Of a stretch of 64,000 bases of DNA, positions 39,965 to 54,914 are shown one piece after another. The position numbers and the translations under genes are program-made. The notes below the pieces were generated by a model that did not search any database, was not told the origin of the DNA, and saw only the letters and a list, made by a program, of their open reading frames with translations. Numbering within the stretch: the first letter of the stretch is position 1; the number at the start of each line of letters is the position of its first letter. This DNA is from Ichthyophthirius multifiliis. Taxonomy: Eukaryota > Ciliophora > Oligohymenophorea > Hymenostomatida. The stretch spans positions 57,513-121,512 of the forward strand of contig NW_004085882.1 in NCBI RefSeq assembly GCF_000220395.1, written 5' to 3'.

Positions 39965-41217
39965 ATAGTATATTTTACGACATTTTAATTATAATGATAA
40001 ATTAGAAATTAATGATTAGTTTTTTAATGATTAGTATTTTTTTTGAAGTATTTATTATTTATTTTTGTTTTTAAAAAAATCAAAGATTAATAATTGAATA
40101 TGGTAGTGGAAGAACAGTAGAATTAAGCCTATAAACAAAAAATTTTATTGTAAATAAATGCTTTAAAAGATTTTCAAATAATTAATAAACTATATAAATA
40201 AGTAAATTAAATGAAATATTCTATCCATATAAATAAAATCCTTTCAGAAATTTTCTACATATAATAGACAAATAATATGATGAATAATAATTAATAACTG
40301 AATAAGATTTTTTAAAATTATTTATTTACTAAACTAATTTTGATTATAAATAAACATTTAAAATTTTAATTTATATTGGTTTTTAAGGATCTTTATGCGA
40401 TGCTTTTAATATCACTAATAGTACTAATATGTATAGCTAATTGATAAAAATGCATACTAGATAAGTTATTAATATTTATTTTGTTGGAAATTAATAATGT
40501 TTGTTAGAAATATTTAGATAAATAAAAAATTAATAAAATATAGATTAATTATCTGATATTATAATATAACATGAATTAAAAAATAAAAAAAGTCGATATT
40601 TTATTTTAAATTTTGTTAATATTAATAATATTTAGAGTCTTTTTGAAGATTCTAATAAAATGTATTTTTTTTTTTAATTTTTTTTTTTTTTTAATTTTTT
40701 TTTTAGTGTTAATTTCCTTTGTATTGTTTTTGAAAATAAAGATCAATTGAAATATTTACTTGAAAACTAATCTTAATTATATCAATAAATATTAGATTCT
40801 ACTAAAATGTATATTTAAATTCGAAATTTTTAAGAAAAAGAAATTAAATAATACTTAAGTTAATTTTCTTAAGAAAATATTATTTATAGTCTTAGCAATT
40901 AAAATAATGCTAATACTTTGCAAAATTTGAAAAACTGTTTTGAAGATTTAATAGATAAACCGTAGATTTATATATTATATATAATCCTATATTTTATATA
41001 TATATATATATATATAAATTTTTTAATTAGAATATGTGGTTTATAGGTTAATAAAATTTAAAATTTAAAAGAAAGAGATGGATTTTTTAAAAATAATATG
41101 GGAAGTATTATGTTATGTTCTAGTATTTTAGCTATTTTAGGATATATTATAGTTACGAAAAAAAAATAGAATTTAATTGATTGTTTTTGTAATATAAAAA
41201 GTAAAATATTTAAATGA
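38572..41217 (+). CDS. Mitochondrial Rho GTPase (Miro)
   Basis: Tail-anchored outer-mitochondrial-membrane GTPase that links mitochondria to motors. Eight exons: 38572-38611, 38683-38741, 39028-39112, 39171-39865, 39969-40018, 40086-40661, 40707-40961 and 41031-41217; they join without any break to 648 residues, the usual Miro size. The N-terminal GTPase has the P-loop KILLLGD..QVGKT (split by intron 1), DTNGD in place of DTAG, and NKCDL. EF-hand 1 reads DKDLDNKWSNEELREF and is followed by the Miro linker. RTVELS precedes the second GTPase, whose P-loop position reads GFQGSLCDAF, so it lacks GK[ST] and is degenerate. The C-terminus has one membrane segment (SIMLCSSILAILGYIIV) and a short basic tail. 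Second EF-hand region is weak. Confidence 0.85.
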
Positions 41218-42427
41218 ACACAATTTTTCTAAAATATTTAATATATTTTTAAATTTCGATGTCATCAAAAATATATTTAATTTATTTAAATATTAGTTTA
41301 TATATTTAAACTTTAATAATAAATCTAAAATTATTTTATATTTAGTTTTAAATTTTTTATTTAAATAAAAAAATTATTTTAATATTCAGTTAAAATTTTT
41401 AAATTTCAAAATAATTTTTCTTTAAAATATTTAATAGAAAAAAATAACAAGAACATCTTTTTTTTTATAAATAACTTAAACATATAAAATTAATATTAAT
41501 TTAAGTATATATGAAAAATATATAAAAATATGTTAAAATTAAATATTAATTCATTATATATCTAATTAAAAAAATAGTATATTTTTATATTTAATAATTT
41601 ATCTTTTTTATAATATAAGATATAGTATTATGTCTAATTTTTTTTTTTATTAAATATATTATTTTCTAAAATAAAAGATTTAATATAATATTTATATTTA
41701 AGAGCTATTTATTTAATTATTTGAAAATAAAATTCTATTTTTTGTATTATATAATATTAATAATATATAATCTAAATTTTAGTTATAATTTATAAAAATG
41801 ACAAAATGTATTTTTTTTTGTTATAATCGTAAATTATATATATATTTTATTTTAAAAAAATTAAAATATAAATAAAAAGTTAGTAAAAGTTTATATTTAT
41901 TTATTAATTATTTTTACAAATGAATAAAACTCATAAAAAAAAAAAAAATATATTAAAATAATCTATTTTCATAAAAAATTATTATATATTAAAAAAATTC
42001 ATAAAAATATAAAATCGGAATTTGATCTTGTTTTTATTCTATGATTTATTGCCAAAAGATCATAATAAGTTTAAACATACATGATAAAAAAAAAAATACG
42101 ATTAGGATTGGCATTTATTTACTGTATAATATTTTTTTAATTCAATATTAAATAATAAATAAATCTAATATAAGAAATATCAGAACATGCATTTTTTTTA
42201 TTAAATTTAAGAGTTTTTTACATATAGACTTCTTATTTGAAAAATACGTTAAAAAAAAAGGTAAATACTAACAAAAATATTAGTTAGTATAAAAATTTAT
42301 ATTAATATTAAAATAATATTATATTAATATTTTTATTATAAAAAATAAAAACATATTAAAAATTAATAATTAATAATTATATGTATATAGATTATTTTTT
42401 ATTATTAAAATATTTTGATTTTTGCTT
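41218..42427. other. Convergent spacer, no gene seen
   Basis: Lies between the ends of Miro and the RRM gene. Around 42015-42250 the base composition is a little richer in G and C but no consistent frame, tRNA fold or known snRNA was found. Confidence 0.5.
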
Positions 42428-43163
42428 TCATTCTTATCCGAAAATTTATAAATATAAATCTGAATTATCTTATAATTATTATATTTAAGAATTTTATGTT
42501 TTTTTTTTAATTCTATTTAGTATTTATGTTTCTATTCTTCCTTTTCTTTTTCAATTTATATATTTTGAAATTCAGCTCTATTTAATTTATATAAATATGT
42601 AAACATTTTTTAAAAAAATACCTTATTTATTTATTAAATAATATTTATCCATTAATAAATTTTTTAAATTTATAAGCTTATTTTTCGTTTTCGAATTCCA
42701 TTATACAAAAGCCTTTATTTTTACTACCATCTTTTATTAAAGGCATTTTTATTACTTTTAAATGCCCAAAATCTTTTGCTAAAGAAATTAGTTCTTATTA
42801 ATCTAATATTTCATGTATATTAAATAAAAATACTTTGTTAAAATTCTTATCTTATATATTTTCGAAACCAAATTACTTTATTTTTATATTATCTTCGTCG
42901 TTATTTTATATATTTATTTAAGATTTTAATTCTATAATTGCCCTTCCTGTATACTTACCTATTCTATCTTTTAATATATTTATAGAAATTATTTTTTATT
43001 TTGGAATTCCTTTTTTATTTAAATAATCTTCCAAAATATTATCATTATAATCTAAAGGAACATTCTAACAATATAATGTCATATGTTGATTTGTACTAAA
43101 GTAATTAAAAGTTTATTTAGAAATTATTTTAAATTAATGCAAATATAAAAATTTATGCAACAT
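42428..43163 (-). CDS. Two-RRM RNA-binding protein, possibly mitochondrial
   Basis: Exons 43163-42622 and 42577-42428 (44-base intron), about 230 residues. The first about 28 residues are basic and aromatic without acids (MLHKFLYLHQFKIISKQ), compatible with mitochondrial import. RRM1: RNP2 LYCQNVPLD and RNP1 KYTGRAIIEL. RRM2: RNP2 VFLFNIHE and RNP1 KNKGFCIMEF. A charged helix (QIEKEKEEQKHKYQIEL) ends the protein. An in-frame ATG just before the first RRM could be an alternative cytosolic start. One A run in exon 2 (10 bases near 42502-42511) appears one base off; without the correction a longer, less credible C-terminus results. Confidence 0.72.
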
Positions 43164-43723
43164 ATTTATTTATAATTAATTAAATAAATTTGTATATGAC
43201 AAAAAAACAAAAAATATTATTATTTAACTTTGCATATATAGTTTTAATCTATATAAAATTATGTTTTATTTGTTTTTAAAATAAAAATGTTTAAAAATTA
43301 AATAATAATAAAATAAATATAAAAAAGTTTATTAAATATATATATATATATGTATAAATATAAGTATTTTATATATGTATTAAATATTAATTTATATATA
43401 TTAAGATTATTTTTATTTTAATATTAAATTTAGTAAAATAATAATATTATTTTCTTTTTTAAATTAATATAAACAAATTTTAATTTATAAGAAATATGTA
43501 TTTACATAAATGAAAATGAAAAGAAAAAGAAAAAAAAAAATTGTTGAATTTTTTTTTTTATATTTATATTATTTGTTTTATATTAATTTTTTTTTTAAAA
43601 AAAAATAAAATTATTAATTTAAGAAATAAAAAAGAAAAATAATTATATACTGAAAATATAAATAAAAATTAAATGCTATATAACAAATAAAATATAAAAT
43701 AAGAAGAAGAAGAAGAAAACAAT
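43164..43723. other. Divergent spacer
   Basis: Promoter region between the RRM gene (minus) and the next plus-strand gene. A GAA-type short repeat (aagaagaagaagaaa) lies at 43701-43717, directly before the ATG at 43724. Confidence 0.5.
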
Positions 43724-44481
43724 ATGTCTGATGAAATTTTTAATGAAAATATTTCCGGAATAGAATAAAAAAGTGATAATTCATTTAAATAAAACAATTA
43801 TTTGATAAATGAAGACGATAAAAATTTTTCTTTGCATTACAATAAGTTATAGAAAGAATAATCAAATGATTTAGAAAGATCTTTTTTACAAGATTCATCT
43901 GAAAATGAGTAAAAGTAAGATTGTTAAGCATATTAATAAGAGTATTCCTTTTTAAAAGATTTAGAAAAAATAAAACTTTATCGTTTGAAACAATTTCATA
44001 TGATGTATATAATCCTTAGTTTAGTATAGAAGTAGATGATAAACTTAAAAAAGATATATATTTATAAAATATATAAGAATAATTTAATTAATGTGATGAT
44101 AATTACATTATTAATAAATATATAATTGATTTAGAAGAGAAATAAAATGAAAGTATAAATATAAATAATATTATTAATTTTGATAAAAATGAAAATAATA
44201 AGTAAATTATTTCAGAAAAAAATAAAGATTAATTATAAAATTAAACTTAATAATAAAATGAGTAAATATAACCAAGAAATAATTAACAAAATCAGTATAA
44301 ATAATAACTGAATAATACTTAATCTATAAGTAATTAAACTGTAAATAATTAAATTATAAGTTATTAAATTATAAATAATAATCAAAGTAAAAAAAATAAT
44401 GGAAAAATAGATCAGAAATAAATTACTAATGAATAAAAAATAAATGGATTGTTTAATTATTATGCAAAAAATTTATGGAAA

Positions 44482-44522
<41 letters not shown>

Positions 44523-45220
44523 TAATAATAACAATAATAATAATATTTCTTAATAAGGTAAAAAATTAATATCAAAAAATTATTTAATAAAAAATAAAAA
44601 TAGATTTTAAGGAAGGAAAAAAAAGAGATATTATTAGTGTTAATTTTGATGAAAAATAGAAGTATTTTATTAATAATAAATAATAATTAAATAGTTAATA
44701 GTTTAATTAATAATTAAGTTTTTCGAAAAGTATTAATAATTCTAAAGAAAAACCTACTTATAAAGTTTCTTAAGATAAAAAATAAATGTAATAAAATAAT
44801 TTTTAAAAAAATAATAATTTTTAATAACTATCAAGTCAATTACTTAAAATAAATCAAATAAAATAAAATAATACATAAAAAAATCATTAGTATTTACTTA
44901 ATAATTATTAATAATATTAAAAAAAATATTCATAAATTTCTGATTAAGATAGTAATATATTTCCTTAAGAATAATAAATTAGAAGTTAATATATTTCAGA
45001 GTTTGATTTGTATAATTAAAATATTTATATTCAATAGTAATAATAATAAAAAAAAAGTGGATAAATTATTAAAAGAAAAAGTAGTAATGAATTTAATTAT
45101 AAATAAAAATAATTTCAATAAGATGAAAAACCTTTGTCTTAAAAAAAGATAGGGTTTTATAATGATTAAAAAAATAATTTTTTAAGCAAAAATTTTATAT
45201 AAGCTTTTTAAAAAAAATGA
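43724..45220 (+). CDS. Asn/Gln-rich protein of unknown function
   Basis: About 498 residues in one exon, provided two compensating single-base shifts at A runs (near 43974 and 44617-44624) are sequence errors. The N-terminus is acidic (SDEIFNENISGIEQKSDNS). A better-composed stretch TLSFETISYDVYNPQFSIE follows, then Asn/Gln-rich sequence with a polyasparagine from an AAT array (44478-44541), and a basic C-terminus (GRKKRDIISVNF, KPTYKVSQDKKQ). No domain recognised. Probably an intrinsically disordered, prion-like protein. Confidence 0.55.
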
Positions 45221-45749
45221 ATTTATAAAGTTAATATATTATTGTGAGTCTGTGTTTTTTTTTTTTTTTTTTTAATATATAGTTATATATAATGTAAATA
45301 TAAAAATTCTCATATATAATTTAAATTTAACATATATATTAAATACTTTTTATTTATGTTTTTTTATTTTTTTTATATATATTAAAATGAAAACATATAT
45401 ATACTTTTTTTAAAAAAAATAAAAAATATAAAATGTATTTTTTCTTTTAAAAAATAAAAAAAAATTATGCTTTATTTATTATAAAAAGTTATGTTTTATT
45501 TATTATAAAATTAGGGAAATAAAATAAAAAAATATTTTAATAAAATTTAGCATTGAGATTATATTTAGAAAAAAATAACTTTTAATTCAAATTTAAATTT
45601 ATTATTATTAATAAATATAATTAATTTCAAATATTTATTAAAGATATATATAATAATTACAAAAATACCAATTTTTATAAATAAAATACAGTAATTAAAA
45701 TGTTAGCAATTTCTAAATAATTATATAGTAATTATATAATAATAAAAAA
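45221..45749. other. Spacer, no gene seen
   Basis: A/T-rich spacer with a T run at 45257-45273. An ATG at 45700 opens a very short frame; the next ATG at 45750 is the likelier start of the following gene. Confidence 0.5.
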
Positions 45750-46246
45750 ATGATTTAATTATTCAAAGAGAAAATATAAAAAACCTTAAAAAAATAATCT
45801 AAGTAATACTTACAAAAATTAATTAAAAAAAGTAATTTAACTAATGAAAAATTATAAAAAGTAACTACTTAACATTTTTTCTAAATTTTATCAATTATAT
45901 ATTAGAATAATTAATCTAAAGAAATTATATAGGAGTCTAATCTATAATTTATTGAGATAATAAATTAAAAATAAAGATGAATAATATATTCAATAAAAAT
46001 ATATATAAATATATTCATAAATTTATAATAGATATAGAAGATAGCTTTTGTAATTAATATATGGGGAATAAAATTCCTAATTCGAAAATGAAGAAAAATA
46101 TAAATAAATGAATTAATAAGAATATTAAATATTTGAAAAAATAATTCTAACTTATGAAAAAAATATATAGAAATTATATGATAATTAATAATTATATAAA
46201 ATTTGTATAAAAGTATTTATAAAATTAAAAAAATATGTATAAATTA

Positions 46247-46277
<31 letters not shown>

Positions 46278-47122
46278 ATATAGGATAGATAATTACCTTT
46301 TAATAATAATTAACTGAATTATTAAAAATTAAATTTTATTTATCTTTTTAAATATTGAATATTTTAGTATAAATTCTTAATTTATCTACTCAATTTAAAT
46401 ATATATGGAATGAGTTCTTCTTTTATGAATTTTTTCAAGATACTCCAATATTTTTTTTTATGATAGCGTTAAGTTTTACGATGTTTTGTGTTTTGAAGTT
46501 AAAAACTTAATTGACCAATATTCACTTTTACCTTATTTAATATTTGTAATTTTATAAAGATTTAATATAGATAACTTTTTAAGTATGGAAAATTTTATTA
46601 AACCAAATATATATTGATTTTGATGAGTTTTTAAACGAGCCTGAATGGTTTTTTTTAGATAATAAAATTAATAAAGAAATAATATAATATGCCAAAAAAA
46701 TAGAAACTTTAAATAATTCGGCTCAAAAAATGAGATAAATTTCAAAAATTATAAATAATACATAATCTTAAATGATCTCGTAAATTAACTTTACATAAAT
46801 ATATAATTTTTAAGATAATATAAAGTCTTATACTATATTTTTAGATAATGCAATGTCATAAAATTATTATTATAATATAGGATAATATTAATATTAATAA
46901 AAAGAAGAAAATAAAGAAACAACTTTACATAATTATAATAAAAATATTAAAAACTCTAAAGAAATTTAATAGAATTTAATATATAAAGAAACATTTCATT
47001 AATATGTTAATAATAAATTTAATAATGATTTAAAATTACTTCTAAATGAAAATGATATAAAAGAGTTAGAATTATATGACTAAATTTTAAAAGTTTAAAA
47101 AAATATAAAATAAGAATCTTGA
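45750..47122 (+). CDS. Uncharacterised helical protein, faint TBC-domain resemblance
   Basis: Three exons, 45750-45934, 46032-46212 and 46289-47122, join in phase without breaks to 399 residues. The middle is hydrophobic and helical: LLKIKFYLSFQILNILVQI, KYIWNEFFFYEFFQDTP, IALSFTMFCVLKLKTQL. The order of an IW..FF motif, a helix with ALSF, and a following LLxxxD-like helix loosely recalls the C-terminal half of Rab-GAP TBC domains, but the catalytic Arg and Gln fingers are not visible, so this is only a hint. The C-terminal third is polar and Asn/Gln-rich with helical ends (NDIKELELYDQILKVQKN). Intron 1 (GTCTAA start) is a weaker prediction. Confidence 0.55.
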
Positions 47123-47206
47123 TGAATTATTTTTTATTTTTTTAAATATAAAAAACAGATATTTATATTTAATTTTATATATATTTATACATATTTTATT
47201 TATATA

Positions 47207-47258
<52 letters not shown>

Positions 47259-47259
<1 letters not shown>

Positions 47260-48591
47260 CATTATTATTATAAAATATTTTATATATAATTCTTTGCTTT
47301 CATTTAATTTTCTCTTTATTTAATTTTATTTTATCCGTTTGTTTGTTGTTTTTTATTTTCTTTTTAAACATTTTATAAGTAGACTTCTGAAAATGTTTAT
47401 TTTTTTTAGATTTTCTTTTTTTATTTTTTATTTTCTAGAATTTAATACAATTAAGGTTACGAAAAATTAAAATATCTTTTATTATTTTATTAAATCTATT
47501 TATTATCACATTTTTAGAAATTTTATTCCTCTTATAATTAATTATTGTAAATAACACTTTAATTATTTAAAACCTTTTATTCAATGCTATTTTCTATATT
47601 ACTATTTTAAGAAGTTTCATTTTAAAGATTTTCTTATTCAACTAAAATATCTTATTCCAATTAAATATCTTATTATTTTTCTATTTTTGCCACATCTTAA
47701 TTATTATTTTATTAAACTGTAATAAGCTCATTATCTAAAAAAGATTATTAATTTATATAATTGTCTTATTTTATATTTTACTAGCATTATAACTATTATT
47801 TATATTTTTTTAAAAAATTTTATTAGAATTCTTGTTATAATTCTTGTTAAATTTCTTACTAATATTCTTATTCTTATTAATATTAATCTATTTATTTTTA
47901 TTCTTATTATGTTTACTATTATTATTTATTTTCAGTTAATTAAAAATCTAAAGAGTTTAAATTATATAATTAATATTATAGTAATTTATGTTTTCTTTAG
48001 GACGTTTCTATAATTCTTATTTATTTTTAAATTTCTTAATTTAAGCATTTATACTTTTCTTTATATTAATTTTAATTATCTTCTTTTATTGTTTTCTCTG
48101 GAGTATTTGTTTTAATATTTTAAACAATAGATATATAGTTATTTTTTTAATATAAATCATTTTAGGTTTTATTAATTTATTTCCTATAATATTAATTTAC
48201 TATAGGTTGAATAGGTTAAATTATTTATTATGGTTTTATTTTATTTTGTTATTATTATATTATAGATTATATCTATTATTATGTTAAGGCTTATTAAAAA
48301 AAACTTATACTTTTATATTATCTTTGGGCTATTATATTTGTATTTTATATACATTAAGGGTGCTTTGATTTATTTATAAAATCAAATTAATTACTATAAT
48401 TTATATTATTTATATTAATTATTCTTTTATTCTAATTACTTTTTTTATATTTGATATATTAAATATTATATATATATATATTTATATATATGTATATATC
48501 ATATACTTTCCGATTTGTTTTCGTATTAATGAATAGTTATTTTAATTAAAATTTAAGGGGAATCGATTTTATTATTTTATACATTAAGCAT
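47259..48591 (-). CDS. Gln-rich coiled-coil protein
   Basis: Main exon 48438-47259 with a candidate first exon 48591-48507. Almost all glutamines are TAA/TAG. Content: QQPI-type Gln/Ile repeats, then a long helical part (EKTIKEDNQNQYKEKYK, IIETSQRKHKLLQYQLYN), repeated QQE units (QEYQQEIQQELQQEF), an acidic segment (DVAKIEKQQDIQLEQDIL) and a Lys-rich end. The glutamine-glutamate periodicity looks like coiled coil. No family recognised. Junction phase between the two exons is off by one base, so either exon 1 or an A-run length is wrong. Minus-strand reading in another frame is also open over a long distance but has poor composition. Confidence 0.55.
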
Positions 48592-49085
48592 TTTAAAAAA
48601 ACTAATTTTAATAATTTTATTATATCATATTTTTTTATTTGTTTAGTAATTTTATATTTAAAATTTTCTACTTTTTATAATAATTGTAATAAATATTAAT
48701 TTAATTAAAATTATTTAACGAATATAATATATTAATTAATAATTAAAAAATAAAATATTTTTATTACATTTTTATATTATATTAGCTAAATATTTAAATT
48801 AAAATTTTAAAATATTTTTAAAATAAACTATTTTATTTATATAATTTGTAACAATTAAGAATAATAATTATTGTTTTTCGTATGAATAATTTTATTTATT
48901 AATTCAAATATATTAAATATATAAAATTTAATAAATTTAAAAGATATTTTTAATTAATATTATAAATCAACATAAATTAATATAAATAATAATTAATATA
49001 TATAAAAAATCTTTAAATAAAATAAAATATTTATAAAAAAAAAAAATATTAAAAACAAAGCATTATCATTCTATCAATCAAATTA
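48592..49085. other. Divergent spacer
   Basis: A/T-rich region between the coiled-coil gene (minus) and thioredoxin reductase (plus). Presumed promoters; nothing else seen. Confidence 0.5.
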
Positions 49086-51036
<1,951 letters not shown>

Positions 51037-51037
51037 A

Positions 51038-51092
51038 GCTACCAACTTTTCGAAAATTTAATTTTTTTTTTTTCAGGAAAGGAGTTGGTAGT
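51038..51092 (+). promoter_or_regulatory. Candidate SECIS hairpin in the TrxR 3' UTR
   Basis: Arms ctaccaact (51039-51047) and agttggtag (51083-51091) are exact reverse complements, extendable by G-U pairs. Inside the stem the 5' CGA (51051-51053) can face 3' GAA (51077-51079), giving tandem G.A/A.G pairs like a SECIS core. The apical part contains an AA (51060-51061) in a T-rich loop. Differences from the canonical form: no UGA on the 5' side, a short upper helix, and only about 22 bases between the Sec codon and the core, less than usual. Confidence 0.5.
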
Positions 51093-52372
51093 ATATTTTA
51101 ATACTTTCCATTTTGTTTATTTTAAGTTTAAATTTTTTCTTTTTTTTTTTTTTTTTTTTTTCTTCTTCTAAAAAAGAATAAATATTTTGGTTTTTATTCT
51201 ATAATGAAAAATATGATTTGAGAAAAAAAAAATATATATATGAAAAGAAATTCTTTAAATCTAAATGTTTTAGAAGAGAATTTTTCTTTGAAAATAAAAA
51301 CGAAAAAATTAAACTGAAAATATTTATTTATTTGTATTTTTAATTTTATAAACTTTATACATTATATTTTAATAAAATATTTAAAAAAATAATATGATTT
51401 ATATAAAAATTATATTATATAGATTTAATATTATATATATAGATTAAAAATATAAAATAGAACTATTAATTTAAATCATATATATATTTATCTATTTCTT
51501 ATTTATTTTTTATTAAAAAAAAAAAAAAAATTTAAAAATTATAAATATACTAATTAAATATAAAACAGTTAACAATTATTATTATAATATATTTATTAAT
51601 TTTTTAAGGTTATTTATATTAATAAATTATAACTTAGTTATTTTTATTTATTGTGGGATTTTTATAATTATTTTATTATTTTAACATTTAATATTTATAT
51701 TAGAAAAGAAAAATATTATATAGGCAATTTGATTTATATTAATGTTCAGGTAAATAAATTAAAAAACAAAAAAATTAATCAAATAAAAATATATCTAAAT
51801 ATTGCTAGTATGTAAAATATATAATATAATTATTTATATTTCGATATCTAGGTAGTTTTTTTTATTATAGGAATTATAAGTATAATAAAAATCATTATTT
51901 TTAAAATCAACTAAGTATATTATCATGATAATCAAATAATAAAATAAATTAAAACAATTTCTTTATTTAATATTAGTATTTTTTTTATTTATAAATTCAA
52001 AAATCAATTTTAAAATAAATAATAGATTTTTTATAAGATATAAAAAAATATTTAATTATTTTTAATTTTTTAATATGATTTATTAATATGTAAATATTTA
52101 ATAAGTTGAAAATTTTTGAGTTAGAAATAAAAAAAAGAAAGAAAATAAAAAAATAATTATAAATTTTATATAATTATATATATAAATATATAAAAAAAGA
52201 AAAAAATAAATAAAAATAAATAATAATAAAAAAAAAATGCATATTAATATATAAATATATTAGATTATATATTTTATATCATTTTTTTATTTATATTATT
52301 ATATATATATTTTTATTATTTTTTTTAAAACATTCAAAACAAAAAATAAAAAAAACAAACGAAAAACAAAAA
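51093..52372. other. Gene-free stretch
   Basis: T-rich tract at 51138-51160, then A/T-only sequence. No coding frame of credible composition. Confidence 0.5.
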
Positions 52373-54142
52373 ATGTTATAAAGTTTTTAAAATCAGATAA
52401 ATCAATTATTTAATTATAGAATAATATTCACTTTAAAATAAAAAGACATTTTTAAAAAAATTAAAATAAATTTAGATCTATTTATGAATGCTTTAAATTT
52501 AAAATAGATTTCATTATTTTTCTATAAATTAATTGAATTATTATTTAATACCTACTTAATATATTATTAAATATGCTAATAACAAATATAATTTCGATAC
52601 AATTTAACTTAGAATTAATAAAATTATTTATCAATATTTCTAGTAGTAGATTTTTTATAATATATTTTTTAAAAAATGTATTATAAAGATTATAACATAA
52701 ATATATTTTTAAGCTTAATAATAAACTTTTTAGATTTTTCATTTATTAATCATATGAATATTTTCACAAATTATGGTAAAATTAGTACATATGAATTTTT
52801 ATAAAGTCATACTTCTGCATAAGTATAGAAATATTTAGATTTAAAAGATGCAGAAAAGAATTATTTATTAACTTAAAAAATAAAAATTATTTAATTTAAT
52901 TTATTGAAAGTTGCTGTTTTACGGCTATTTTATGTAATAGAATGTTATAATTATTTAATTTAAATGCTTATCTATTTAAGATATTATAAAATTATTTTAA
53001 ATATTTTAAAAAAATTAGAAATATATTATTTATTTATAATAATAATAATTTCTATAATAATAAAATCTTTTAAATAAATAGGACGTATTTTAAGATAAAA
53101 AATATACAAAAAAACACGATAAAAAATCTAATTCAAAAATAAAATAAACATAATAATAAAAATAATAATAACAATAACTTGAACAAGAATTATAATAATA
53201 ATATAAATAGCATTCAAATAAATAAGAATAACATAGTTAATAGAAACTAAAGTAAAATTAATAAATATAATTATAATAATATTAATAAAAATAAATAATA
53301 TAATAGCAATAATAAGTATAATTAAAATAATAAGAATAAAAATAAAATTTATAAGAATAAATTATATGATTAAAAATAATAACAATAATAAAAATAATAA
53401 GAAAAATAAAAATGTTAAGAATAATAAAATTAACTAGAATAATAAAATATATTTTAATTGGAAAAAAAAATATAAAATTATTAAAAATAAAATTAAAAAA
53501 AAACTAGTAATAAAAAAATAAAGGAACCTAAAAATATAAATAATAAAAAATAGTCTTAAGTCCTAAAATTTTACTTCTTTAAACTAATGATCTAAATAAA
53601 TCATTTGAAAATAATAATATTAAAAATGAAAGTTCATTTTAAACAAGTAAAGAACTAGATTTAATAACTAATGATTTATTAGAAAGTTAAGAAGAGAATA
53701 GTCACAATTAAATTTTGTCTTCGTAAAATGATGATTTAAATTATAATAATATTTGTTATAAATAATCTTTAGATTTGACAAAAGCACCTTTAGTATTAAA
53801 TATTTGTGCTCATAATTAATAATAATTTTAGATAATTATAAATTCTTTTGAAAGTTTTGATTAAATATTTGATCAAAAATTCTTTTAATATGGATTTAGC
53901 TTTGAATAAGCTATTGAAATAAAAATTTTAATAATATAAGATTTAATAAATTAATATATTGATGATAGTAAATGGTATAATTATTTATTTAATAAAATAT
54001 AATTATATATATAAATTTATTTCTAAATAACTAAAAATTATAATAATTTATAACAATAATAATAACAGTAAAAGTAATAATAAAAGTAATAATAGTAATA
54101 ATAATAGTAATAATAGTAATAATAATAATAAAATAATAATAA

Positions 54143-54179
<37 letters not shown>

Positions 54180-54266
54180 TATTTATAAATAATAAATTTG
54201 TAATATCTTTTTTTTTAAAAAAATATATTTAATTCTCCTTAATGTAATAATACGATTAAAATTTGA
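52373..54266 (+). CDS. Uncertain gene with hydrophobic N-terminal half and Asn/Gln-rich tail
   Basis: From the ATG at 52373 a frame is open to about 53177, rich in Leu, Ile, Tyr and Asn, with the better segment YGKISTYEFLQSHTSAQVQ followed by LDLKDAEKNYLLTQ. Downstream, in other frames, an Asn/Lys-rich stretch leads to protein-like sequence: SFENNNIKNESSFQTSKEL, QSLDLTKAPLVLNICAHN, FQYGFSFEQAIEIKILI. It ends in polyglutamine (54059-54178, TAA/TAG) and TGA. How the pieces join is not settled; introns or A-run errors are needed. No family recognised. It may be two genes. Confidence 0.4.
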
Positions 54267-54595
54267 AAATTGAAATTAAAAATAAAGTTTTAAACTTTTA
54301 CTATTAATTTTTTTGTATCATTATGAATTTATTTTTTATTTATTTTATATTTATTTTATTAAATTTTTTTTTTTTATTTATTTTTTAATATATATAAGTT
54401 ATTAAAATAAAATATTAAAAAAAATATATTATATTTTTTTTATAACTAACTAATAACTTTAAGTTAAATATATATATGTATTAATTTAAATTAAAAATAA
54501 ACTTAATTTAAAAATAAAACTATTTAATATAAATAAAAATATATAAATATAAAAGATATATTAAAAGAAAAACTAAAAAATATTTAATAAAAAAA
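54267..54595. other. Short spacer upstream of RPSA
   Basis: A/T-rich promoter region with no other feature seen. Confidence 0.5.
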
Positions 54596-54863
54596 ATGTC
54601 AACATTAAGTAGAAAGCAAGAAGATATGTTAAGACTTTTGGCATCAAAAGTAAAAAAAATAAAATATAAAGAATAAGAAAAGTTAACTAAAAATATAAAA
54701 AAGTGTCATTTAGGTACAACAAACCTAAACAACTAAATGAAAAGATATATTTCACATAAATCTGCTAATGGAATACATATAATAAATATAGAAGAAACAT
54801 GGTAGAAAATTAAGCTAGCCGCAAGACTTATTGCTGCTGTAGGACATTAATCTGATGTTATGG

Positions 54864-54914
<51 letters not shown>

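Noticed and set aside
40019-40085. Apparent frame breaks in Miro at T runs
   Set aside because: A GT..AG intron at 40019-40085 removes the problem and gives a 648-residue protein in phase, so no sequence error is needed there.
41960-42260. Possible small RNA gene in the slightly GC-richer spacer
   Set aside because: No cloverleaf, no box A/B, no U-snRNA motif could be found by eye.
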